This document shows, piece by piece, positions 43,429 to 52,638 of a stretch of 64,000 nt of DNA. Position numbers and translations under genes: made by a program. Below the pieces are notes generated by a model. The model was not told the origin of the DNA. It worked only from the letters and a program-made list of their open reading frames with translations, and ran no database searches. Numbering within the stretch: position 1 is the stretch's first letter; every line of letters starts with the position of its first letter. Source of the stretch: Mimachlamys varia (Eukaryota; Mollusca; Bivalvia; Pectinida; Pectinidae); contig OX392530.1 in assembly GCA_947623455.1 (NCBI GenBank), positions 4,067,501 to 4,131,500 of the forward strand, in the 5' to 3' direction.

Positions 43429-44073
43429 ATGCACTGCCCGATTTGGCGCCATAACTTGATTTCATCTACAATGTCTGGACACGCCATTCGGATACTTATC
43501 CTGGGTCACTCCTTCATAAGGCGACTCGAACGTTTCCTGGTGTTTAATCCCAGCTATGACAAAAATATGGGAATACTCGGTCCAGATATGGATATCTATT
43601 ATTATGGGAAATCGGGCGGAACCCTAAAACAATGTAAAAACATGTTTACACAACGGGTCATCCATGTTCAACCAGATGCGTGTATTATACACATAGGGGG
43701 CAATGACCTTGATGACACACTAATGTCACCCGATAAACTGGCAAACCATATTTTTGCATATAGTGAGTTTTTAATCAATGGCCTTGATGTAAAATGGGTG
43801 ATTATCTGCCAAACCTTACAACGAAATTGTACCCGCCACATCCCTGTTGACCTTTATAATGAGAAAGTGGTTGAGACCAACAAAGCCCTGAAAGCTTTAT
43901 GCTATGATACTGTCTCAATCAAATACTGGAGACTGTTTGGCTTAAAAAATAGTCAAAAGGAATTTCGTGCCAGAGATGGAGTCCACCTGAGTAATCATAT
44001 AGGGATGCCCAGATACATTGGCAACATTAAAAGGGCCATTATTTACTGCAGAGATAGATTTTTCCACAGGTAA
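43429..44073 (+). CDS. SGNH/GDSL-type hydrolase of right Ngaro-like element
   Basis: Same 214-residue protein as in the left copy (identical): GHS nucleophile block, GGND block, DGVH block. The better start may be ATG 43471 (MSGHAIRIL), because the first 14 residues lack family similarity. The stop codon lies inside CACAG|GTAATG, which also reads as a splice donor. Homologous hydrolase ORFs are, as far as I recall, known from some Ngaro-like elements, but their role in retrotransposition is unknown. Protein length is typical for a compact SGNH domain, and no signal peptide is obvious. Confidence 0.82.
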   Translation: MHCPIWRHNLISSTMSGHAIRILILGHSFIRRLERFLVFNPSYDKNMGILGPDMDIYYYGKSGGTLKQCKNMFTQRVIHVQPDACIIHIGGNDLDDTLMSPDKLANHIFAYSEFLINGLDVKWVIICQTLQRNCTRHIPVDLYNEKVVETNKALKALCYDTVSIKYWRLFGLKNSQKEFRARDGVHLSNHIGMPRYIGNIKRAIIYCRDRFFHR

Positions 44074-44793
44074 TGAGATTGTAGAAATTAATTATTTTGT
44101 AAACAAAATTCAGACACTTCACAGTCCTGGTGTTACAAATTTTGCAGGTTTCTTGGGAAGTTTTGTGCCACTTCTGTCCAAAATATCTTTAAAGATCGGC
44201 AGAGATTGCATTTATCTTCACAAGTATTGCTTGTCAATAATTAGCATTTGATATGATACGAAATACACATATGACTATAATTACCAATATAGTTAATTAT
44301 AAACTAATTTTTGAATCTCTATATTAGGACATAATTTTTATATAATTTTTTCTAATTTCTCGCTGCACATAAGCTGGCATCTTTTGATTTGCAGTGTCTG
44401 GGTATATTTCCTGTATTGGTCATGTTTATCAAGGATGACATAATGTCATCACTCAATCTCTGACTGTGTTTGAGATAATGAGAATTTATCTTAATGGTTA
44501 TATATAATTAACTGTTGATTGCTATGACGATGACGGGAGTTATCTGAGCAGTCGAGATATGACGGGATGTCATATTCTATGACGGGATGTCATAAGGTTT
44601 GTGTCAAGATGTCACAAACTGAGTTATATGTGTTGAAACATTATTATGACAGGTGGTCATAATCTGTGACAGGAAGTCACAAGCTGTAAGTCTGATCATG
44701 TGCCATTTCATGGCTAGTTGTTATGATGTGCAATTGATACACTGACTGCTCGGTCAGGGGTATGAAACCAGATCAATGCATGTTTGATTTTAA
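44074..44793 (+). promoter_or_regulatory. Leader between SGNH and Gag with six 17-bp dyads, right copy
   Basis: Mirror of 37640-38353. Dyads at about 44434-44450, 44558-44574, 44578-44594, 44600-44616, 44645-44661 and 44665-44681, for example TATGACGGGATGTCATA twice and GATGACATAATGTCATC. Just past its end, TTTCTGCTCTACAG (to 44813) is a strong acceptor-like sequence two bases before the Gag ATG pair at 44815, and CACAG|GTAATG at 44071 is donor-like, so the dyads could lie in an intron. Confidence 0.5.
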
Positions 44794-45741
44794 ATGTCTT
44801 TCTGCTCTACAGTAATGATGACGCGGAAACGCAAGAACACAGAAAAGACCAGTTCGACATCCAAGAAAAAACAAGCTGATTCGAACCCGCCCAATACACC
44901 AACAGCCAAAGAAATAGCCAAAGAGCTGTATAAGCTTATACAGGCTGACAGGCCAGCTTCATCTAATGACCCTATTGCAGAAGAGACTGGCTCATCACCT
45001 GAAGACAATGAACTCTCCCTTGATGATGTGGTACAACACCTCCACTCTGACAGTACTACTACTAGTACTGGTACGAATGACCTACAAAAAGCCAGCAAAG
45101 GTAGCATCACAAGGCCCCTGGATAGCAACATAGACACAAAAATTAAAACACAGATCTGGGCAAACCAGTACATAGAACTGGGCTCTTTAATTTTTGAGCA
45201 AAAGCCACAAGTTCTTGACCTACAAACAACTTCAGGCAAAGTTGGTCTAGTCCCCAGATTTAAATCATACAAAATTTATACCATTGAAAAATGGAATGAG
45301 GCATTTTGCGTCTTTGTTGCTATCTACTCGGCCAAGTTTCCACATGAAACTCCCAATCTAATGAAATACAGCAATATTGTTAACACTCTAGCTTCTCAAA
45401 AAGGGGATTGGCAGTTCTATGACAGCAATTTTCGCAAATGGAAAGCTACTGAGGACTTGGGTTGGGGAGTGCTCAATTCGGAGCTTTACACACAAGCAAT
45501 GACACGTAATTTGCCAAAACGGAGTGGGAATGGTAATTTTCGACCCAACTCACAACAGCATTCCACCCACAACCACCCCAGAGTCTGCTGGCAGTTCAAT
45601 AATAGGGGAGTGTGTAACCGACAGGATTGTTCATTCCCACATAAGTGTGAAAAATGCAGTGGGGGACACTCAAAGAAGTCCTGTCCCAAAAAAGATGGTA
45701 ATGCCACAGAACAATCGGGCAATCCCAGAGTCCAAAAATAA
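44794..45741 (+). CDS. Gag-like protein of right Ngaro-like element
   Basis: 315 codons (308 from ATG 44815). Same layout as the left copy, but with a complete C-terminal zinc region: the CCCH-like VCWQFNNRGVCNRQDCSFPH plus the CCHC knuckle CEKCSGGHSKKSC. Expected to bind element RNA and form the particle core. Its 3' end overlaps the RT-RNase H frame by about 220 nt, the usual geometry for frameshifted or internally initiated pol expression. Confidence 0.84.
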   Translation: MSFCSTVMMTRKRKNTEKTSSTSKKKQADSNPPNTPTAKEIAKELYKLIQADRPASSNDPIAEETGSSPEDNELSLDDVVQHLHSDSTTTSTGTNDLQKASKGSITRPLDSNIDTKIKTQIWANQYIELGSLIFEQKPQVLDLQTTSGKVGLVPRFKSYKIYTIEKWNEAFCVFVAIYSAKFPHETPNLMKYSNIVNTLASQKGDWQFYDSNFRKWKATEDLGWGVLNSELYTQAMTRNLPKRSGNGNFRPNSQQHSTHNHPRVCWQFNNRGVCNRQDCSFPHKCEKCSGGHSKKSCPKKDGNATEQSGNPRVQK

Positions 45742-47341
45742 TTTGGCTACATCTTCGGTTTATCATTCATCTCCGATAATTACCCCTATTAATGTATCTG
45801 TGTTCAATAACTGGCTTACAGGTTATCCTCCATTTTTAAGAGATTATCTTATAACAGGCCTGACAGAGGGGTTTTCTTTACAATATTTAGGTAACAGAGA
45901 ATTCAGAGAATCTGACAACTTATCTTCTGCAAAAAATAACCCTACAGTTTTAATGCAGAAAATTAGAAAGGAAGGTGAAGCTAATAGGGTAGAGGGTCCA
46001 TTTGCTAACCCCCCGTTCAAAAACATACAAATTTCTCCACTAGGGCTTGTACCCAAAAAATCACCTAATGAATTTAGGCTAATTCACCACCTTAGCTATC
46101 CCTCAGGTTTATCCATAAATGATGGTATACCCTCAAACTTGTGTTCAGTGCAGTATCAGACCATAGCTAATGCTATAGCTCATATTTGTAAGGCTGGAAA
46201 GGGTGCCCTGATGGCTAAAACTGATATTGAATCTGCCTTTAAACTCATCCCCATTAACCCAGGCGATCATGAATTATTAGGCTTTAAAGTACAAGGACAG
46301 TATTACTTTGATAAAACACTGCCCATGGGGGCTTCAATATCTTGCAACATTTTTGAGAGCTTTAGTACATCATTGCATTGGGTGGCAGAAACTAAGCTTG
46401 GAGTTCAGGCTTGTGTTCATGTCCTTGATGATTTTCTTTTCATCTCACCACCAGATTCTGATTTATGTACAAAATATTTATCAGCCTTTTTAGATTTTTG
46501 TAAAGAAATTAATTGTCCCATTAAATCAGAAAAAACAGTAGGTCCAAGCACAGTCATAGTCTTTCTGGGGGTTGAACTTGATTCTGGGTTATGTGAAGCT
46601 CGGCTCCCATTAGAAAAGGTAAGTAAAATTAAAACCAGTCTTGAACATTTTTTAACCAGGAAAAAAGTAACATTGAAGGAAATCCAATCCCTCATTGGTC
46701 TTTTGAATTTCGCCTGTAAAGTTGTGATACCCGGAAGGGCGTTTTTAAGACGCTTAATAGATCTGACATTGGGGGTCCGGGCTTCTCATCACAGGATTAG
46801 AATTAATCAGGAATCAAAGAAAGATCTTAGAGCTTGGTTAGGTTTCATCAACAACTACAATGGTAAAACCATGTTTTTATCAACCATCTGGGAGAATTCT
46901 GTTCATCTCCATATGTATACAGATGCTAGCGGCCTCGGATTTGGGGCGATTCTTGATAATTCCTGGTTTTACGGACAGTGGCATGAATCAATGTCTGGGT
47001 ATCATATCTCTATTAAAGAACTATTTCCAATAATACTAGCTATAGAAACATGGGGAACTAGATTACAGAATAGATGCATTATGTTTCATTCTGACAATCA
47101 AGCTGTTGTTGAGGTTGTGAATCATTGTTCAGCTAAAGACTGCAATTTAATGACTTTGGTGAGAAGACTTGTGGTGGCATGTCTCAATAACAATATATTA
47201 TTCAGAGCCTCGCATATACCTGGTATACAAAATACTGCGGCCGATATGTTGTCACGTTTACAGGTCGAGAACTTCCTCAACCAATACCCAGAGGTCAACA
47301 GAGAACCGGACATTCCAATGTCCAAAGCCTGGCATCTTTAA
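45524..47341 (+). CDS. Reverse transcriptase-RNase H of right Ngaro-like element
   Basis: 605 codons with all RT and RNase H motifs listed for the left copy: first catalytic Asp in MAKTDIESAF, LDDFL pair, RNase H Asp/Glu/Asp in YTDASG, KELFPI and HSDNQ. The TAA stop overlaps the recombinase ATG (TAATG at 47339-47343). The frame before MVMPQNNRAIPE is an overprint of Gag and may not be translated. Confidence 0.88.
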   Translation: MGMVIFDPTHNSIPPTTTPESAGSSIIGECVTDRIVHSHISVKNAVGDTQRSPVPKKMVMPQNNRAIPESKNNLATSSVYHSSPIITPINVSVFNNWLTGYPPFLRDYLITGLTEGFSLQYLGNREFRESDNLSSAKNNPTVLMQKIRKEGEANRVEGPFANPPFKNIQISPLGLVPKKSPNEFRLIHHLSYPSGLSINDGIPSNLCSVQYQTIANAIAHICKAGKGALMAKTDIESAFKLIPINPGDHELLGFKVQGQYYFDKTLPMGASISCNIFESFSTSLHWVAETKLGVQACVHVLDDFLFISPPDSDLCTKYLSAFLDFCKEINCPIKSEKTVGPSTVIVFLGVELDSGLCEARLPLEKVSKIKTSLEHFLTRKKVTLKEIQSLIGLLNFACKVVIPGRAFLRRLIDLTLGVRASHHRIRINQESKKDLRAWLGFINNYNGKTMFLSTIWENSVHLHMYTDASGLGFGAILDNSWFYGQWHESMSGYHISIKELFPIILAIETWGTRLQNRCIMFHSDNQAVVEVVNHCSAKDCNLMTLVRRLVVACLNNNILFRASHIPGIQNTAADMLSRLQVENFLNQYPEVNREPDIPMSKAWHL

Positions 47342-48261
47342 TGGAAGAAAAACAACTCCTTCTTGACAGTGCCCTGGCACCTCGATCAAGGAAAGTATAC
47401 AGCAAGGCGTTATCAGAAATTAAACACTTCGCACGTTTACATCATCTTGAGTCTGAGGTATTTCCAACAAGCACAAGCTGTTTGTCATTGTTTATAGCTT
47501 ACTGTTCTTCCAAAGGTTTGGCTGCTTCAACAGTGCTAACATATGTCTCCACTATTGGATATTACAATAAACTGGATGGTTACATTGACCCAGGTGACAA
47601 TTTTGCGATAAGGAAAATGTTGAAGGGTTATTCTAACTGTAAAAGTGCTGCTGACGTACGCCTGCCCATTACATACTCCATTCTAACAAAACTGTTAGAA
47701 GGGCTTAAGCATACATCGGCAACCATATATGAACGAATCCTGCTTAGGGCAATGTTTCTGTTGGCATTTCATAGTTTTTTACGAATAGGGGAGATAACTC
47801 AAAGAAACAAAGTTGATCAACCATGCATTAATGCTTCTGACATCACATTTGTTAGGAATAAAGGATCAATCACTGAGTTTCAATTTAAGATTCATAATTT
47901 CAAAGGGAATTATACCCAGCCTGTGGCATTGAGATTAGTTGCCAGCTCATCACAACATTGCCCAGTTCAATCCATGTTAAGTTACCTCAAGCTTAGGGGA
48001 TCGGATGCAGGGCCATTGTTCACATTTCCTGGTGGGGTACCTGTGACTAGGTCTTATTTCACTGGTCAGTTAAACCGGGTTTTAGTGTGGGCAAATTTAG
48101 ATCCTCACAAATATAAATGTCACAGCTTCAGAATTGGCTCAGCAACAGCTGCTCACATGGCTGGCTTGTCCGGCGAGCAGATTAAAAGGGTGGGCAGGTG
48201 GAAATCAGCAGCATATTTAAAATATATTCGTCTCCCTACTCTTCCATGCCTTGGTTCTTAA
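47341..48261 (+). CDS. Tyrosine recombinase of right Ngaro-like element
   Basis: 306 residues with the complete R...HxxR...Y set: FLRIGEIT, CHSFRIGSAT, AAYLKYIR. Differs from the left copy by one residue (V in IKRVGRW). Starts at the ATG overlapping the upstream stop. Such enzymes integrate a circular DNA intermediate without target duplication of the DDE-integrase kind. Confidence 0.88.
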   Translation: MEEKQLLLDSALAPRSRKVYSKALSEIKHFARLHHLESEVFPTSTSCLSLFIAYCSSKGLAASTVLTYVSTIGYYNKLDGYIDPGDNFAIRKMLKGYSNCKSAADVRLPITYSILTKLLEGLKHTSATIYERILLRAMFLLAFHSFLRIGEITQRNKVDQPCINASDITFVRNKGSITEFQFKIHNFKGNYTQPVALRLVASSSQHCPVQSMLSYLKLRGSDAGPLFTFPGGVPVTRSYFTGQLNRVLVWANLDPHKYKCHSFRIGSATAAHMAGLSGEQIKRVGRWKSAAYLKYIRLPTLPCLGS

Positions 48262-48493
48262 GTATTGTATTAGCTGGAGTATGTTTCTACCGATCAGGTT
48301 ATTGGCCTGAGGTGAACATGTTCCAATTATTATACCTGCAGGTTGTGTACGGTCTTTAAATATCAGGGTACTAGGACTTTTACGTACTCTCATGTAAGTG
48401 AACACTTGGAAGTGCTAGGTTGGGTTTTGTGTCCGTTTAGTTCCCAAATCTCCCTAACCTGGGTGGGGGGTACATCCTGTAGGGATGTACTGT

Positions 48494-48892
48494 GGCGGTT
48501 TTGAACCCCACCTTCGTGCCAAATAGGTAATTTTATGTCATTTAATTGTCAAATTATATATCTGGTTCTTTGTATGGGGGTCACCCTTGGGGTTATTGGT
48601 CCCTGGGTGATCGAGTGATATATGTAACCTTGATAGTTTGATGTGGATTCCCCTTGGGGTTATTGGCCCCCGGGTAATCGAGTGATATATGTATTATGTA
48701 ACATAGATAGTTTTGAAATGGGATTGCCCTTGGGGTTATTGACCCTTGTGGTAATCCATTGACCATTTGATGTAACATTGATTAATTGATGTCGTTTTAA
48801 TAAACGACCATTTTCATTCAGTGCTTGTTTGGTTATTTCTTTAATGCTGAAGTTGGCACGAACGAGCAGGTTGGGAGATTTTAACATAAATA
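48494..48892 (+). repeat. Split direct repeat B1, right Ngaro-like element
   Basis: GGCGGTTTTGAACCCCACC ... TTTTAACATAAATA, repeated 695 bp later as B2. Three internal CCTTGGGGTTATTGG units. Confidence 0.82.
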
Positions 48893-49021
48893 ACATTTTA
48901 TTGCAAATAAAATATTTTATGGTAAACTGCTACATTGTGCCATTACATCTTACAGGTACGGTAAATGGGGTAGTGACCCCTTTATATTGAGAACACTAAT
49001 CGTACGGAGTTACTTCCCCTT

Positions 49022-49082
49022 AGTCACTCTCCAGCAAGAAACACATGATGCAGAGCACACAGTACGGCTCAGAAGGAAAAAT
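49022..49082 (+). repeat. Split direct repeat A2, right Ngaro-like element
   Basis: AGTCACTCTCCAGCAAGAAA...GAAGGAAAAAT, matching A1 at the 5' end. Confidence 0.8.
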
Positions 49083-49188
49083 CCACCACCACCCCACCAC
49101 CTCCAATTGAGCTGTTTTTGTATTGGCACTTTGTAAAAGTTACCTCTAATGTTTAATATTTTTGCATTATATGTCTTTTTTGCTTGAA

Positions 49189-49587
49189 GGCGGTTTTGAA
49201 CCCCACCTTCGTGCCAAATAGGTAATTTTATGTCATTTAATTGTCAAATTATATATCTGGTTCTTTGTATGGGGGTCACCCTTGGGGTTATTGGTCCCTG
49301 GGTGATCGAGTGATATATGTAACCTTGATAGTTTGATGTGGATTCCCCTTGGGGTTATTGGCCCCCGGGTAATCGAGTGATATATGTATTATGTAACATA
49401 GATAGTTTTGAAATGGGATTGCCCTTGGGGTTATTGACCCTTGTGGTAATCCATTGACCATTTGATGTAACATTGATTAATTGATGTCGTTTTAATAAAC
49501 GACCATTTTCATTCAGTGCTTGTTTGGTTATTTCTTTAATGCTGAAGTTGGCACGAACGAGCAGGTTGGGAGATTTTAACATAAATA
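49189..49587 (+). repeat. Split direct repeat B2, right Ngaro-like element
   Basis: Terminal copy of B, ending ACATAAATA at the boundary with flanking CTATGACATAG. Confidence 0.82.
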
Positions 49588-50126
49588 CTATGACATAGTA
49601 TAAGCGTTAGTCGTGTTACATGCTTTATTACAAGAACGTTAGGCTTTAGGCATTACATTCATAGGAGCTTGGCCTTTCCTGTCGCAGCAAAATTCATTTT
49701 AATGGATTTTGTCAAAAATAAATTTAAGATAGACGCTACGGAATTCACCAAGCGAAACTAATTATCAGCTCAATTTCTTATATTTTTAGCACTTTTGACT
49801 GGCATATTTCAGCTAGTTATAGCGTTATATCAAATGTTTAAATGCTTTCATTGTTATCTTTCAAAAGCACTAGGTGAGATAGATATTGTTTTCTAGTCTG
49901 TTTCGGTCTATTCTATGTAGTAATATCAAGACAGTCAATTAAATTTCTTTTGAAAGCTGCTAATTATTGTCATCACTATTGATATGATATTGTTAACATA
50001 TTATAAAGGCCAATCTGTAATCCTTTGTTGAACAAGAATTTACAACATGCAATTAATCCTTGTTAGAAAGGTAACTCACCTTGGTATCGTGTCAAACACA
50101 CAGTTCAATGACAATATAGAACCTGT
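49588..50126. other. Unique-looking flank of the right Ngaro-like element
   Basis: Mirror of 32301-32839, without genes. Confidence 0.45.
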
Positions 50127-50387
50127 GACCGTATGTAAAGTATGCTGAAACATGAATTAAACTGCACCATACAGCTGTTTTGTCCTCCTAGGACTCTTCA
50201 GCGATAATAGAGGCCAAAAGGTGGGATTCCAAAATTTCTAAACTAATGTAGAAGCAGAAGGGTCAGGTGCGTATTTATGAATTTAGAAGTAAAATTAAAC
50301 TAGTTCTGTATAATTTCAAATCGTGTACTACGAAAATGTGTATATTATGTACCGTGCCACTACTCAAATGAGATTAACTTTTATACT
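50127..50387 (-). repeat. R1 repeat fragment (mirror of 32040-32300)
   Basis: Reverse-oriented CCACCTTTTGGCC block and GTACCGTGCCACTACTC. Confidence 0.55.
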
Positions 50388-51081
50388 ACTTTAAAAATTG
50401 AGCTTTAATGCAATGCACTTTATTATGTGAGTTTAAGATATTTTTATTGTTATTTATTGTTATTTATTTTATTATACTCTTTTTAGCAAAAATTGTTAAG
50501 TTTCTAGCCCTAGTTCTGATGCTCCAAAGGATATTGTACTGTGCTATTGGCTGTTTGTTAAGGCTCTTTGACCACGTATATTAATTCATAAAACGCTGTG
50601 AGATAACCTTTAGGTTGTGATAAGGCTGCACATAAGTACCTCGAAGTATTATTGATATACATTACATATAAGACACAGTATGTGTGATCTATGTTACATT
50701 TCATAAGCAGTTCGATCAGCATAGTTGCGACAATAGACAAAATGTATAGTTACATAAATGAACAAAAAAGGACAAAATAAAACACAAAGGATTTTCAAAG
50801 TTTTTTATTTGAAAAAGAAAGAAAGAAGCATATATTTTAGACTTCATTTCATAGATTCAATTCAGATGGACATTTTTTTATGCAATACCTGTTATTTGAC
50901 AAGTTACCAAACTCTTTGATCATTTTTAAATATGTGATAATACAAAAAATCGATTCAATACATTTTAATAAAAACCCTTACAAACTTGTTTTGATTATAG
51001 ACCTAATCACCCCTTTTTCAATCACCCTTTTTCAAGTGTTTCCTCACTTTTCAATAATATACACATATAAAGGCAAAACAG
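50388..51081. other. No recognisable feature (mirror of 31346-32039)
   Basis: AT-rich arm sequence, no supported gene. Confidence 0.4.
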
Positions 51082-51737
51082 CTGTATGATGCAGTTAAAT
51101 TTAATTGTTCGGTATACGGTATATATAACTAAATTTAAAAGGTGCAGCATATGTATGTGTTACGTCAGCTTTAATGACAGGGGTGGCAGACTCTGCTGGT
51201 GGATTTTTAGTCTCCGAGGTTTGCTGGAGCCTCCATAGCCACAGTTATTTAATTTGAGTAGTACACATTTTCGTAGTACCCGATTTAAATTATACAGATC
51301 TAGTTTAATCTTACTTTGAAATTCCAGCAGACTGTTGGCATTCCGATTTGAACACACTGTGTCCCACTCATAGCTGACTTGTTTTTGCTTTCATACGAGA
51401 ATGAAATTGTGGAAGAGCTAATCAGGACAGGTAACAAAAACCTTGCCAAATCTTTTAATTTCACTTTCAGATATATCGAAGGCATGTTGTATATAAGCAA
51501 CAAGAAGTTTGTTGACCACGTAGATCGTACATGTATATACTCTTCTATAGGACACAACAGACTCACTACAGCAGCTGCTTACCTCGATATCTACTTAAAC
51601 TACGATCAACATTGACAGCTTACTACTAAGCTATACGATAAACGTGATGATTTCAATTTTCCGATCGTGAACTTTCCATTTCTTGATAGTAACATCCAAG
51701 CTCTCCAACCTATGGTGTTTACATGTCGCAGTGATTC
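51082..51737 (+). pseudogene. RT remnant N-terminal half (Penelope-like), right arm
   Basis: Plus-strand fragment: QQTVGIPI-like block, ADLFLLSYENEIVEELI, NLAKSFNFTFRYIEGMLYIS and AAAYLDIYLNYDQH, then a stop (51613-51615). The catalytic Asp pair is altered to EG, and the frame is stopped and interrupted by a nested LINE. Confidence 0.6.
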
Positions 51738-52090
51738 TAAATATATACATAACTTCTTCTGTGACAACAATCTAATAACTAGTCATCAATAACACAGATT
51801 CGGTGGGGACATAGATATGATACAAGGAACTCGGACCAAACATTTATCACTCCAATATTATGCAAAACTGCTTTTTAAGAAAAATCGTTTTTACCCTCTA
51901 CAATAGATCAATGGAATACATTTCCGCCTTACATTCGATCAAACTCATCTGTTTCTGCTTTAAAATCTTACCTCGATCAACAGTTAAGCAGGAAAATACC
52001 TATCCACTACACTTTTGTAACCAGAAATGGTTAAATTTACCATGCTCGTCTACGAATGGAATGTAGTTCCTGAAACAGTTATTTATATTG

Positions 52091-52422
52091 TGTTACAGGT
52101 GAGGAAAAATGCACGGCCAGACCGGGGTTTGAACCCCGGTATGGCCGTGCATTTTCCCTCCCCTGTTACATTTGGTGCTTATGACCAAACCTTGTTTAAA
52201 GTAGTGGTGCATATACTTAGCAAGGCGGTACCCGAACCTGGGTTGTAAATCGTGATGTCTTTGGGGTCGACGACTTTGTTAAAGGAGGAAGGAATGCAGC
52301 GGATCTAGACCGGGTCGATCGTCGGCGACCAGATAGCTCAATTGGTTAAGCGTCCGTCTAGAGTTCGGAAGGTCCCGGGTTCGAAACCCCGGTCTGGCTG
52401 TGCATTTTCCTCTCCTGTTACA
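52091..52422 (+). mobile_element. TRIM-like miniature LTR element with tRNA-like LTR, right arm
   Basis: 332 bp. The 5' block 52091-52170 is an 80-bp near-perfect palindrome with TGTTACA at its end and CACGGCCAGACCGGGGTTTG in its first half. Next come TT and TGGTGCTTATGACC (primer-site position), an interior, the purine tract AAAGGAGGAAGGAA (52281-52294) and a 128-bp 3' block 52295-52422 beginning TGCAGC and ending CTCCTGTTACA. The last about 45 bp of both terminal blocks match. There is no coding capacity. Alternatively a tRNA-SINE with a rearranged end; the PBS- and purine-tract-like signals favour the LTR reading. Confidence 0.5.
52327..52398 (+). repeat. tRNA-like segment in the 3' terminal block
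   Basis: ACCAGATAGCTCAATTGG gives an A box, GGTTCGAAACCCC a B box, and CCAGA pairs with TCTGG as a partial acceptor stem. The anticodon stem is poor, so it is tRNA-like rather than a working tRNA gene. The mirror lies at about 30024-30095 (minus). Confidence 0.6.
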
Positions 52423-52638
52423 ATAGTAAAAATATTGTTTGATCTCCGCTTTGTCAGTGCAGTCAAGTTGAAAACGCTACCCATTTCCTTTTAGAATGTG
52501 TCAGGTACGACAACATAAGAAGGCAGTATTTATATTCCTTACCTTTTGATATTTAAATAGAAATTTTACTATATAAGAACCAGACACTTTCATTACAAGA
52601 AAATAAGGTCATCGTCTTAGCTGTTCAAGATTGTATAC

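Larger units (their letters stand above)
43152..49587 (+). mobile_element. Ngaro-like tyrosine-recombinase retrotransposon, right copy
   Basis: 6.4-kb plus-strand copy with full A1 (43152-43213), SGNH ORF, leader, Gag, RT-RNase H, recombinase, B1 (48494-48892), A2 (about 49022-49082) and B2 (49189-49587). It mirrors the left copy with a constant coordinate sum of 82427, and all genes are open. The 5' end of A1 directly meets the (GAA)n tail of the central LINE. Beyond B2 the flank GACATAGTATAAGCG is unique. Confidence 0.87.

Noticed and set aside
52327..52398. Functional tRNA gene
   Set aside because: A and B boxes are good, but the anticodon arm and acceptor pairing are poor, and it is embedded in a repeat.
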